Shown piece by piece: positions 24,948 through 33,179 of a stretch of 33,418 bases of DNA; the first letter of the stretch is position 1; each line of letters begins with the position of its first letter. The stretch lies in assembly GCA_007571315.1 (NCBI GenBank), contig RKRP01000142.1, positions 1 through 33,418 of the forward strand, read 5' to 3'. Source of the stretch: Gammaproteobacteria bacterium (lineage in GTDB: Bacteria; Pseudomonadota; Gammaproteobacteria; Steroidobacterales; Foliamicaceae). A program made the position numbers and the translations under genes. The notes under the pieces are model-generated. The model was given only the letters and a program-made list of their open reading frames with translations. It did not search any database and was not told where the DNA came from.

Positions 24948-25807
24948 TCGGCCCCATCACCTGCGTCACCATAGCGGCGCCTGATCTGGGCGCCATGGAA
25001 GACGCCTATGCCCATTTGGGCTACCGGGCCGCGGCCGGCGGGCGCGTTTCGGGCCCGCTGGCGGCGTTCTGGGGCGCCGAGGCGGTAGAGAACGCGCAAT
25101 TTCTGCTGATGGCGCCGGAAACCTCGCAAGGTTTTCATTTCCGGTTCGTGGAGCAGCCCGCCACACCCGGCTACGAAGCCTATCTGCACTGGGGCTGGAA
25201 CGCCGCGGAACTGATGGTGCAAGACACCGACGCGCTGGAAAAACAGTTGATGGGCACGCCCTTTCATATCCTGGGGCCCCCGGCCGATCTGTCCATCAGC
25301 GATGCGATCCGGGCGATGCAGGTGCGGGGGCCGGCCAAGGAGTTCCTGTACCTCACCATGTTCAAGCGCAAAACGGCATTCGATGTGCCCGAAGCGGCGG
25401 ATTTCGTGGACAGCGCCTTTATCGTGATTCTGGGCGGCCCCAGCGTTGAAATGCTGGGCGAGGGCTGGGGGCGGCGCTTCGGCATTCCCGCCAGCGAGGC
25501 GCGGCCGGTGAAGATTACGGTGATGGGCCAGGCGTACGGCCTGCCGTCGGGCCACCGGTTCATGCTTTCCACCATGCCCCTGGCCGGCAGCAATCTGATT
25601 GAGCTCGACGAGATGCCGGAAACAGCCACGCCCAGGCCGGTGCTGGAAGGATATTTGCCGCCGTCCATCAGCATGGTGAGCTTTGCGTCCGACGCGCTTG
25701 GCCAAGACCTGCTGACGGGGCAAACGGGCGCCCCGTACCACAGCCGCAACGCCGCCATGTGGCGCGGTCCCGTCGGCGAATGGGTCGAATTGATCGCCCC
25801 AGGCTAG
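24944..25807 (+). CDS. VOC (glyoxalase/dioxygenase)-like protein
   Basis: Protein of 287 residues with two related halves typical of vicinal-oxygen-chelate proteins. The N-terminal module starts VIGPITCVTIAAPDLGAMEDAYAHLGY, and the second module is around FVDSAFIVILGGPS to GEWVELIAPG. Metal ligands are not obvious: glutamates occur near module ends but the usual N-terminal His is missing, so it may be a non-catalytic or divergent member. GTG at 24944 overlaps the amidase stop (GTGA), implying coupled translation and a shared pathway. Exact reaction unknown. Confidence 0.72.
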   Translation: MIGPITCVTIAAPDLGAMEDAYAHLGYRAAAGGRVSGPLAAFWGAEAVENAQFLLMAPETSQGFHFRFVEQPATPGYEAYLHWGWNAAELMVQDTDALEKQLMGTPFHILGPPADLSISDAIRAMQVRGPAKEFLYLTMFKRKTAFDVPEAADFVDSAFIVILGGPSVEMLGEGWGRRFGIPASEARPVKITVMGQAYGLPSGHRFMLSTMPLAGSNLIELDEMPETATPRPVLEGYLPPSISMVSFASDALGQDLLTGQTGAPYHSRNAAMWRGPVGEWVELIAPG

Positions 25808-25877
25808 CGCGGTGCGCTAAAACTCACGCGCTGTTCCGCAAATCCATTGTCCGACCATTTTTCAGGAGGCAAGCCCA

Positions 25878-27008
25878 ATGTTTCGCAACGTTCATGCACT
25901 AACACCCGACGCCAACCACGACGAAGCTTCCCGCATGGACTTTGTTCGCGCTTTCCGGGCTCACCTGTCCAGCGCAATCATGCCGGGCAACTTCTCCTTG
26001 TACGAGGAGAAGATCAAACCCGCCATCGAGGAAGAAACCGGGCGTCCGCCGCAACACCGCGACGAAATCCGCAAGAAGATGGTGGCGGAGCCGTATTACC
26101 AGTTCTGGAGCGCGATGACCCGCCGCAGCCAGGAAATGATGTGGGACGCCACGGTCGATACGGTCGAGCGGCAGCTGCCGGACATGATCCAGCGCTTCCG
26201 GGCCGCAAACGGGGGCGCCGGCGGAAGCCTGCGGCTCAACCCGGACCTGGAAATTCCGCGCTACCACACCGTGCACGACATTCATATCCAGCCGGGCGGC
26301 TACCACACCGACCAGGCGCCCGACGACATCACCGCCGGCGCGCTGTACGAAACCGGCCTGCAAATGTACATGGCCGAAGCCTGGGGGCCGGAGGCCGATT
26401 TCCTGGGCCGCATGCTCTGCGACGGCATGCGCAACCTGTGGCCGGATTTCGAGCCGAAAGCCATTCTGGACATGGGCTGCGGGGCAGGAAACAGCACCCT
26501 GCCCTGGGGCCGCGCCTTCCCGCAAGCCGAGCTTCACGCCATCGATGTGGGCGCGCCCATGCTGCGCTACGGCCACGCAAGAGCGGAATCACTGGGAGTA
26601 GCCGTGCATTTCAGCCAGCAGAACGCTGAAGCCACGGACTACGCGGACGGCAGTTTCGACCTCATCGTTTCGCACATCATGCTGCATGAAACCTCAAAGA
26701 AGGCTCTGCCCAGGATATTCGCCGAAACGCGGCGCCTGCTGAGAGAGGGCGGCCGCATGCTGCACTTCGACATTCCGCGCGGCGACACCCTGTTCGACCA
26801 GTTCATGCACGACTGGGAGAGCTACAACAACAACGAATCCTTCGCCCGCTGCATGACGGACCTCGACTTGGCCGCGGAAGCCCTGAAAGGAGGCTGGACG
26901 GCCGGGGAAACAGGCCTGGAGCGGATGAAATCCAACTTGGACGCTTCGCAGCGGAATTACTCGAAGGACGAGATGAGTTTCAAGGCGCTGGCTGGAATCC
27001 GGGCATGA
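25878..27008 (+). CDS. Class I SAM-dependent methyltransferase
   Basis: Protein of 376 residues. The C-terminal half is a Rossmann methyltransferase with motif I ILDMGCGAGNSTL (196-208), motif II-like AIDVGAPML, then FDLIVSHIMLHE and LLREGGRMLHFDIP. The N-terminal half of about 190 residues is helical and not recognised (contains MTRRSQEMMWDATVDTVERQ). A strong CAGGAGG precedes the ATG. It follows the VOC gene by 70 nt and overlaps the next small gene (ATGA). A small-molecule substrate is likely, given the neighbours; none can be named. Confidence 0.87.
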   Translation: MFRNVHALTPDANHDEASRMDFVRAFRAHLSSAIMPGNFSLYEEKIKPAIEEETGRPPQHRDEIRKKMVAEPYYQFWSAMTRRSQEMMWDATVDTVERQLPDMIQRFRAANGGAGGSLRLNPDLEIPRYHTVHDIHIQPGGYHTDQAPDDITAGALYETGLQMYMAEAWGPEADFLGRMLCDGMRNLWPDFEPKAILDMGCGAGNSTLPWGRAFPQAELHAIDVGAPMLRYGHARAESLGVAVHFSQQNAEATDYADGSFDLIVSHIMLHETSKKALPRIFAETRRLLREGGRMLHFDIPRGDTLFDQFMHDWESYNNNESFARCMTDLDLAAEALKGGWTAGETGLERMKSNLDASQRNYSKDEMSFKALAGIRA

Positions 27009-27373
27009 GCGCAAACGGCGAAGCGCCCATTCTGCGCCGCACCGCCAAGGGAAAGCGCCCCCGTTACTTTTCGGACCCGGCCACGGACCGGCTTTTGGGC
27101 ATGCTGATGACCCTGATTGGGGAGGTGTCGGTGCTGCGGGACCGTCTCGACAGTGTGGAGCGGCTGATCGACAAGGGAGGCTTGTTCAAGCGCGAGGATA
27201 TCGACAACTTCCTGCCCGGCAAGCAGGAGGAAGCGGAAAGGGAAAGCGCGCGCCGGCGCTACATTGAACGGGTAATGCGCGTGGTCCAGAACGAGCAGGA
27301 AGAAAAGGCTCCGGCGGCGGCCATGCCTCCGGTGGAGGAAGTGCACCGGGAGTTCGAGGAAGGCAAGCTATAG
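27005..27373 (+). CDS. Conserved-looking small protein of unknown function
   Basis: A 122-residue soluble protein, coupled to the methyltransferase by an ATGA overlap. It has a basic N-terminus, a helical central part (TDRLLGMLMTLIGEVSVLRDRLDSVERLI) likely forming a coiled coil, then LFKREDIDNFLPG and a long charged helix EEAERESARRRYIERVMRVV. It may oligomerise or act as partner of the methyltransferase; this is inferred from the overlap only. Its stop overlaps that of the convergent glycosylase gene by 6 nt. Confidence 0.7.
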   Translation: MSANGEAPILRRTAKGKRPRYFSDPATDRLLGMLMTLIGEVSVLRDRLDSVERLIDKGGLFKREDIDNFLPGKQEEAERESARRRYIERVMRVVQNEQEEKAPAAAMPPVEEVHREFEEGKL

Positions 27374-27793
27374 CCGTTCCCAGTCGGCAACTCCGCCGGG
27401 CGCCACGCGAAACAGCGGATGGGCCTGCGGGGCCAGCGGCAATTGCCTTGCGTGCCAATCGGGGGCGCGCTTGTTCAGCTTGATCATCAGATGCCGCCAT
27501 TCAAAATCCAGTTGCCCTTGCGGCACCTCGATCCGCCGGGCCGCTTCGGCAGGCGCAATCCTGCCCGCGTCGAAGCAGAAGCCGCGCGCCACCGATTCGG
27601 CATGCACCGCCTTGAGGTACGTGGCGATGGACGAAAGGGGCTCGGCCTGCGCCCGGAAGCGGAGCAACTGGGGATGGCGCTGGTATCCCGCGGTTTTGCC
27701 TCTCAGCACCGCCTGGGCCAGCAGGCCCTCTCTCCACAGCGCAACCAGCCCGCGGGAATCCAGATGCAAGGGATGAAGGCTCCACAAACGCAC
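27368..27793 (-). CDS. Pyrimidine-dimer DNA glycosylase-like protein
   Basis: 141-residue protein resembling the T4 endonuclease V-type glycosylase/lyase family that starts repair of UV-induced cyclobutane dimers. The N-terminal MRLWSLHPLHLDSRGLVALWRE places an Arg-Glu pair (21-22) like the catalytic Arg22-Glu23 of T4 endonuclease V. It is followed by LLAQAVLRGKTAGYQRHPQL, as in bacterial homologues, and later GQLDFEWRHLMIKLNKRAP. The family call rests on the N-terminal pattern recalled from bacterial members. It lies downstream of the ATPase gene on the same strand. Confidence 0.72.
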   Translation of the reverse strand: MRLWSLHPLHLDSRGLVALWREGLLAQAVLRGKTAGYQRHPQLLRFRAQAEPLSSIATYLKAVHAESVARGFCFDAGRIAPAEAARRIEVPQGQLDFEWRHLMIKLNKRAPDWHARQLPLAPQAHPLFRVAPGGVADWERL

Positions 27794-27804
27794 ACGGTTA
27801 TCCT

Positions 27805-27834
27805 ACGCGCCCGGAACCACGCTTCCGGGCGCGT
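27805..27834 (-). terminator. 12-bp perfect GC-rich hairpin
   Basis: ACGCGCCCGGAA (27805-27816) is the reverse complement of TTCCGGGCGCGT (27823-27834), with a six-base loop. It sits about 40 nt beyond the ATPase stop and just before the glycosylase start on the same strand. No T-tract follows on either strand, so it could be a weak terminator, an mRNA-stabilising stem, or a REP-like element. Function is inference; the stem is directly visible. Confidence 0.45.
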
Positions 27835-27873
27835 CCTCAAAGCGTGGCAAATTATCCTCCAAAGCGCACGCGT

Positions 27874-29034
27874 TCAACTCAGACCCAATTCCGCCAGCGC
27901 CTCGCGCCAGTGAACGCAAAGAACGCTGCCTATCCGCAGGCGTTGCAGGTCACGGCTCACGCACAAGGCAAGCGGCTGGACAAAATCGCCGGCAAAGCGC
28001 ATCAAATTGCGCGCGTCTCTTTCATCGGCACGGCGCGAGGACTTGATTTCGAGCAGCGCGGTGCTCATGCCGGGACGTTCGATCACCAGGTCAATTTCCG
28101 CCCCGGCGCCGGTGCGCAGGTACGAGAGCTTCCAATCCGGATAGCGGTAGCGGCACAAGTGGGCAATCTGCGTAATCACAAAGTGCTCGAAAGCTCTCCC
28201 GTATTCGTAAGTCCCTGCGGTGAGCGGCACCTCCAAAGTCCGGTCCAATGACCGTTTGATGCCCGTGTCGAAGTAGTAGAACTTTGGGTTGGAGCGCTGC
28301 TGCTTGCGGATGGAGCGGTGAAACGCCGGCAGCAGAAAACCCACAAGCGTGTCTTCCAGAATGCCGAAGTAGGTCATGACGGTCTTGGGATCAACGCGCG
28401 CATCCCTGGCGATATTGGCGTAGTTGACGATCTTGCCGTTCGCCTGCGCGGCAATCTCCAGAAACTGCCGGAAAGGGTTGAGACGCCTGACGATTTGCTC
28501 GGCAACGATTTCCTCTTTCAGATAGGTCAATGCGTAGGCGCGAAGATAGGCGCGGCGGTCCTCGTCCGTTTCCAACGCGTAAAGCCTGGGCAGCGTGCCC
28601 CAGCGCAGAACGTCGTCCAGCTTGCAGGCATCCGCAAGCTCCGGCACGGTCAGAGGGTAAAGGTTGTGCACGAATGCCCTGCCTGCGAGAAGATTCGATG
28701 CGCCCCGCCGCAGTTTCCGGCCGCTCGACCCGGTTAGCGCAAACCGTTTCCCGGTGCTCTCAATAAGATTGTGAACCACATCCAGAAGCCGCGGCGCGCG
28801 CTGCACCTCGTCGATCAGAATCCACTCCACGCTGTCAGGCAACGCCCTGGCCTGCTGCGCCAGCCGGCCGGGTCGTCTGGCATACAAATCCTCGGTTTCC
28901 GGATTGAGCAAGTCCAGGTACAGCGACTCGCCAGGCTTGAACGCATCCTGGATGTAGGTGGTCTTACCCGTGCCGCGCGCGCCGAACAGAAAGAACGAAC
29001 TGCGCTTGCTGATCTGCAGGATTCTTCGGAACAT
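27874..29034 (-). CDS. AAA ATPase with DUF4143 domain
   Basis: 386-residue P-loop ATPase of the AAA_14/DUF4143 type. Walker A is GARGTGKT (18-25) and Walker B is WILIDEVQ (71-78), followed by a LTGSSGRKLRR sensor-like segment. A winged-helix region (around NYANIARDARVDPKTVMTYF) comes next. The C-terminal domain is PD-(D/E)xK-like: GAGAEIDLVIE with Asp, and ALLEIKSSRR with Glu-x-Lys. The family is widespread and poorly understood, often seen in accessory regions. The start gives MFRRILQISKRSSFFLFGARG. A 15-bp palindrome lies 18 nt before the start, suggesting repression or autoregulation. Confidence 0.9.
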   Translation of the reverse strand: MFRRILQISKRSSFFLFGARGTGKTTYIQDAFKPGESLYLDLLNPETEDLYARRPGRLAQQARALPDSVEWILIDEVQRAPRLLDVVHNLIESTGKRFALTGSSGRKLRRGASNLLAGRAFVHNLYPLTVPELADACKLDDVLRWGTLPRLYALETDEDRRAYLRAYALTYLKEEIVAEQIVRRLNPFRQFLEIAAQANGKIVNYANIARDARVDPKTVMTYFGILEDTLVGFLLPAFHRSIRKQQRSNPKFYYFDTGIKRSLDRTLEVPLTAGTYEYGRAFEHFVITQIAHLCRYRYPDWKLSYLRTGAGAEIDLVIERPGMSTALLEIKSSRRADERDARNLMRFAGDFVQPLALCVSRDLQRLRIGSVLCVHWREALAELGLS

Positions 29035-29355
29035 CCCGAAAGAATATCAGAAATACGGACCGTATTCCCGATTTCGGTTTGAATTAAGGATTACATTCCA
29101 AAAAAGGGCCTGCCGGACAACCAAGAGCGAGACACCACTGGATGACGACCTACAGCCTGCTGGGTAAGCCGCGCCCCCGGGGCCTTGCCAACGCCGTCTG
29201 GCAGTTCCGGCTCGCCGTGGCCGCCTGCAACATCAGTCGGTTGACGGAATTGGCAGCGTGCATGCTCGTAATTCGGAACAAGCCCGCTCACGAACGCAGG
29301 CAGACAAATAACACGGCCCAGGGGTTTGCTCGCCCCCAGAGACGACCAGATGAGA
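29035..29355. other. Intergenic stretch without a recognised gene
   Basis: After the ATPase promoter region (29035-29090, AT-richer) comes GC-rich DNA that is open in frames on both strands; none resembles a family I can name. It could contain an eroded gene fragment. The left edge carries the palindrome listed separately. Confidence 0.4.
29052..29066. promoter_or_regulatory. 15-bp palindrome, possible operator of the ATPase gene
   Basis: AATACGG-A-CCGTATT is a perfect 7-bp inverted repeat around one base. It lies 18 nt upstream of the ATPase start, beside a TATTCT (minus strand) that could serve as -10. Size and position fit a repressor site. No regulator gene is adjacent, so the binder is unknown. 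Confidence 0.4.
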
Positions 29356-31280
29356 TTAGCCTCGATCCGGTTGTTTTGTTCCGGGGTTCGAGCGATTCTC
29401 TGCGGGCGGCAATGACTTTAATTTGGGGTTATCTTCAATTACCTTCCTTTCTCCCCCGTGTAACGTGATATTCAACAGAGACAATCTGTCCCCATCGCCA
29501 TATTTCAACTCAAAGTAAATCTCAATAATCGCCCACTTCGCCCGCAAAAACTGCTTTATGCTTTCCGAACCTGTCCCCGACGGGGGTTCATACTGATACT
29601 TCATATCAGTAGTAATTTCGGCCACCGCATCGCTCAAATCATCCGATGCGTTTATGTGTTTCCTTGCTTGGTCAAGATCGAATGAAAACTGTTGCATGTT
29701 TTGCGGTCTTCGATAGTCGACTTCCAGGATCAACTTGAGAAACTCATCATCAATTTCTGCGCGCGTACGCTGATCGTCCCTTGCGTTGTTCTTTTCAAGC
29801 ACTTGTTCATGAATGCGATAAAACACATAATGAACAGTCTCCGTCATGTCGCCATCCTCCATGTCATCTGGATATTCCTCTGGAAGACCCTCCCACTCCC
29901 CAACTTTGTGCATATACACCGCTTGCATTGCCCGCACTATTCCTTCTTCCATCGCACTTGCCCCTGTGCCAGTTTTCGTTACACCATGAAAGACTTCATG
30001 AGCGATTACTTTTTTAGCGACCGCTCCAGCACTACTCAAGACAATTGCCTCTGGGCCGTTCGCATACCCCCCAGCGCATCTGGATTTCCAAGCAATTCCT
30101 GATTCCCTGACAAAATGTCTATCACGCACCCATTTCCTTTGGCTTTGCTTTTTATATGGGCCGTATATTTACCGTTGATCCCCTGCACATGCGCAAGCGC
30201 TTCATAGGATTCTTCGCTAGGACGCTTATAGATCGCCTCTCCACAGTCTTGATCACTTCCCACGCATTCGCCCTCGTCATAAACAATAGAATTCGTGCCC
30301 TCCTCGTCTGGCGCGCACGAAATTTCTTCTTTGCGTGGGGCGGTATTGCCATTGCACACGCGGAAGTCAACCTTTGCACAAGGTAGAGTGGGCTGTACCG
30401 GGCTAGATGGCACGGGGGCAGCCATATAATCCATCGCATTTTCCACCTTAATAACCTCCCCTGTCTCCGCATCTAAGAAGCCTTGCAAGACTGAAATCGG
30501 ACTTTTTACCATAATCCACACTTGCCATTCAGCCCGAAGCGAATTCCCGGCCTCGGGATTGAGAGCATAGTACAGACCCTCCGCCTTCGCATCCAAGAGC
30601 ATGCGCTCCCTGCCTCCCCGCGCTACATAGCGCGCCCGGTGCTGGTCCATAAAGCGAAACGCCGCCTCACGTGCCAGCGCTTCGGCCTCGGCTGAAAGCA
30701 CAATGATCCGATCTGCCCGCGCTTCTTTCGGGTCAACCAAGCTCCCATCCAATGAAGAAACAGCACCGCTTGAATCAAAGCGGATATGCACTTGGCTGTC
30801 ATAGCCCCTAACGGGTATTCCTGCTATGGATTGCCCAAAAGAAGCACTGTATCCCTCGGCCCCTTCGCGGCCTGCCCACTCGGTTTCCAGTTCAAGCAAT
30901 TCGTTCGCCCCGGTGATAGCGCCATGTTTCTGCAACAAATGAACCACGCTGGAAGGATCGCCAGTGCGTACTAGCGCCTCAACATCCACATAGCCGATTT
31001 CCCCTGAAAAGAAATCAAAGTGTGTTTGCGCACCATCCCGAGCACTGTCCGCCAGCAACGCGCTTTCCTCTGGCAACGCGGGCGCTGGATCATTAGCGGG
31101 GGCGACGGGCAGCGCAAGCGGTGCTTGTCTTGATGCTTCCTGAACCGAAGGCGGTGGCTGGTCCTGGCCAAGCTCTGAATCGGCCAAATGGATTTCACGC
31201 CCAAGTTTGGCGCCAATCACCACCGCCAGCACCGCTAAAACAATGCCAGTACCAGACAGAAAGAATTTTGCCCTCTTCAT
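29356..31280 (-). pseudogene. M4-like zinc metalloprotease split by a -1 frame change
   Basis: Two overlapping frames together make one secreted or membrane-anchored zymogen. The first (start 31280, preceded by GGGGGCGAT; its own stop at 30036) has a hydrophobic N-terminus (FFLSGTGIVLAVLAVVIG), an FTP-like propeptide (SASFGQSIAGIPVRGYDSQV) and a PepSY-like part ending ETGEVIKVENAMDY. It runs on to LLGNPDALGG. The second frame (stop 29356) continues YANGPEAIVLSSAG and holds the zinc site AHEVFHGVT with a downstream Glu pair in SAMEEGIVRAM. The frames meet at a six-G run at 30067-30072. Either a base was lost, or ribosomes slip -1. The third-ligand spacing is shorter than in thermolysin and the usual Asp after the Glu is absent, so the family is divergent M4-like. 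Confidence 0.72.
30066..30072 (-). other. GGGGGGT heptamer at the protease frame junction
   Basis: On the coding strand the zero frame reads CTG GGG GGT. The heptamer G GGG GGT has the X-XXY-YYZ form of -1 slippery sites, and slipping here moves translation from the propeptide frame into the zinc-site frame with a smooth join. Homopolymer G runs are also indel hot spots, so mutation or sequencing error is at least as likely. Confidence 0.45.
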
Positions 31281-31506
31281 ATCGCCCCCAAAAACCTCAT
31301 GCAAAGCATGCCACTACCAACAGCGCAAGAGGCTCATGCAGACAGGGCATTCACTTTTGTGAGGACGGATGAGGGCCGGTGGGAGGTTTCCAAACAATTG
31401 CCGGATTAACTTTGGGGGCCTCTCAAACATCGCAAAAACCCACATCCGAACAACTCGGGGCATCTGCACGGTTAGGCGAGAACATTTTGACTGATCTTGT
31501 GGACCG
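31281..31506. other. Intergenic region upstream of the protease
   Basis: No gene is seen. It contains a small palindrome CATGC-AAA-GCATG near 31298-31310, just upstream of the protease ribosome site, and no clear promoter hexamers. It separates the protease from the ferredoxin gene on the same strand. Confidence 0.35.
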
Positions 31507-31827
31507 TTATGCTTCGTTGTCGGCGGCTTGCAGCTTGAGGCCGGCCAGCGCATCCGTCATCTGGATTTGACAGGCCAGGCGGCTGTTGGGTTTGCGCTCC
31601 AGGGCGGAGTCCAGCATGGCATCTTCCATATCGTCGATGGGCGGCAAGCGGTCCACCCATTCCTCGTCAATATAGCTGTGGCACGTGGCGCAGGCGCAAC
31701 ATCCGCCGCACTCGGCCACAATCCCGGCCACATCATTCTCCAGGGCAATTTCCATCAGCGTGCAGCCGCTGGGAACCTCCAGTTCACGGGGATTCCCGCG
31801 GCAATCCACGAAATAAACCTTTGGCAT
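31507..31827 (-). CDS. [2Fe-2S] ferredoxin, adrenodoxin/putidaredoxin type
   Basis: Small electron carrier of 106 residues. Cluster ligands follow the vertebrate/putidaredoxin pattern: Cys40-x5-Cys46-x2-Cys49-x36-Cys86, within AECGGCCACATCHSYI and SRLACQIQM. The N-terminal beta-grasp PKVYFVDCRGNPRELEV and the loop SGCTLMEIALENDV fit the fold. An extra Cys43/Cys44 lies in the loop. Such ferredoxins feed P450s or Rieske-type oxygenases, or serve Fe-S assembly. No P450 or reductase is in the window, so its partner is elsewhere. The C-terminal residues ADNEA are complete. Confidence 0.94.
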   Translation of the reverse strand: MPKVYFVDCRGNPRELEVPSGCTLMEIALENDVAGIVAECGGCCACATCHSYIDEEWVDRLPPIDDMEDAMLDSALERKPNSRLACQIQMTDALAGLKLQAADNEA

Positions 31828-31858
31828 GCGGCTACCCTGCTTGTTGCATCAGAAGCGG

Positions 31859-33175
31859 CTAACTTCCGTAGCGCGCCAGCCGCGCTTCCAAATCCTGAAG
31901 CCGCGCCACCTCCCGCTCAAGATACGTCTGCCAGCGGGTAGCGGCTCTGCGCGTGTCACTGTCGCGCACCGCGCGGGCAAAGGCATCGCCCGCCTCGTCG
32001 TACTTTTCCTGCTCGAAAAGGCACTGCCCCAGCAGCATGTAGATTCTGCCCTCGCTTTTCGGCTTGCCTTCGCGAATGGACTGGCGGGCGGCGGAAGCGC
32101 ACTCTCCGTATTCACTCAGGGCGTTGTAGCTTTCGGCCAGCCGCAGATAGAGGTCGCTTCTGGCCTCATCGTCCTCCTCGCCCTCCGCGGCCTTGCGCAG
32201 GGGCTCCAGGGCCTTGCGGTCCTCCTGAGCCAACTGCCACGCCTGCGCCAAAAGGCGGTAATTCATGGCCGTCTCCTCAATCAAACCGTTGTCGAACCCG
32301 TCCTGAAGAACCACCGCGGCCTTGTACGGAACCTCCGCCAGCATGAACAACTGGGCCATGCCCACCAACTCGGAGCTCCTGTCCAGAAGGTCCTGATCGT
32401 GCATGCACCAGTAGGCCGACAACTGCCTGCCCTCGTCCTCCTCTATGGAGTAGAGCCCCTGAAGCTGCATCCAGTACTGCTTCCTGGGCCATTGGGTCAC
32501 CAGAATCCTGGTAATCTCCAGGGCTTCGGGAAACTCCTCCAGTTCCCAGTGCGCGGCGACCATGTAGCGCCACCAGTTTTCCTCAACTTCCACGCCGGTC
32601 GCCTGAGCTTTCTCTATCGCCGCGGACACGTACTGCAGCGCGTCGCGCCATTGCTCCAGCTGGAAATGCGCCATGGCCAGCAGCATGTAGTCGCGCGGCG
32701 GAGGATTTCCCTGGGAATCCAGCCACTGACGGGCATACACGATGGCCTCCTGGAAATTCTCCACCTGCATGTACAACTGCGCCAGCGTGAGAATGGTCCG
32801 GTTATACAAGCCGGGGCCTATCACATCCGGTCCGCCAACCTGAAGCACCCGCCGGAAAGCCTGGATCGCCCCCGGGAAATCCTCCTGCTCAACGTGAATG
32901 AAGCCGGAAAAATTGTTGGTCTGCGCCTGTTCGTAAGGCGTGAGATTGCGCAGTTCCGTAATTTCGCGCAGCAAGGATTCCGCCGTTGCGTAGTCGTCGG
33001 CCTCTAAGGCGTCCTGCGCCTTTGAAAGCCGCCGGTGAACTCTCTCGCTCAACGCCTCCGTGCGCCGCGTTTTCTGCTCCTCCTGGCCCTCCTCCTGCGT
33101 CCAGCCGGTTTGCGCCGGCGCTGCGAGAACCAAGCAGAACAGCGCCGCAACAACGATGCCAGGGCGTGCGCTCAC
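31859..33175 (-). CDS. Exported TPR-repeat protein next to TonB
   Basis: 438-residue protein with a signal peptide (SARPGIVVAALFCLVLAAPAQT) followed by a charged stretch and many helix-turn-helix tetratricopeptide-like repeats. Examples are the region around NNFSGFIHVEQEDFPGAI, the region around LAQLYMQVENFQEAIVYAR, and MLLGQCLFEQEKYDEAGDAF near the end. It directly follows the TonB gene (5 nt). In several marine gammaproteobacteria a periplasmic TPR protein belongs to the ExbB-ExbD-TonB operon, so a role in energising outer-membrane uptake is likely but inferred. GTG at 33175 is chosen because it starts right at the signal peptide; TTG 33190 would overlap tonB. Confidence 0.82.
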   Translation of the reverse strand: MSARPGIVVAALFCLVLAAPAQTGWTQEEGQEEQKTRRTEALSERVHRRLSKAQDALEADDYATAESLLREITELRNLTPYEQAQTNNFSGFIHVEQEDFPGAIQAFRRVLQVGGPDVIGPGLYNRTILTLAQLYMQVENFQEAIVYARQWLDSQGNPPPRDYMLLAMAHFQLEQWRDALQYVSAAIEKAQATGVEVEENWWRYMVAAHWELEEFPEALEITRILVTQWPRKQYWMQLQGLYSIEEDEGRQLSAYWCMHDQDLLDRSSELVGMAQLFMLAEVPYKAAVVLQDGFDNGLIEETAMNYRLLAQAWQLAQEDRKALEPLRKAAEGEEDDEARSDLYLRLAESYNALSEYGECASAARQSIREGKPKSEGRIYMLLGQCLFEQEKYDEAGDAFARAVRDSDTRRAATRWQTYLEREVARLQDLEARLARYGS

Positions 33176-33179
33176 AACC

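Noticed and set aside
29091-29355. Transposase or intron remnant
   Set aside because: Open frames exist on both strands but none shows a motif I can tie to a transposase or intron; left as unassigned.
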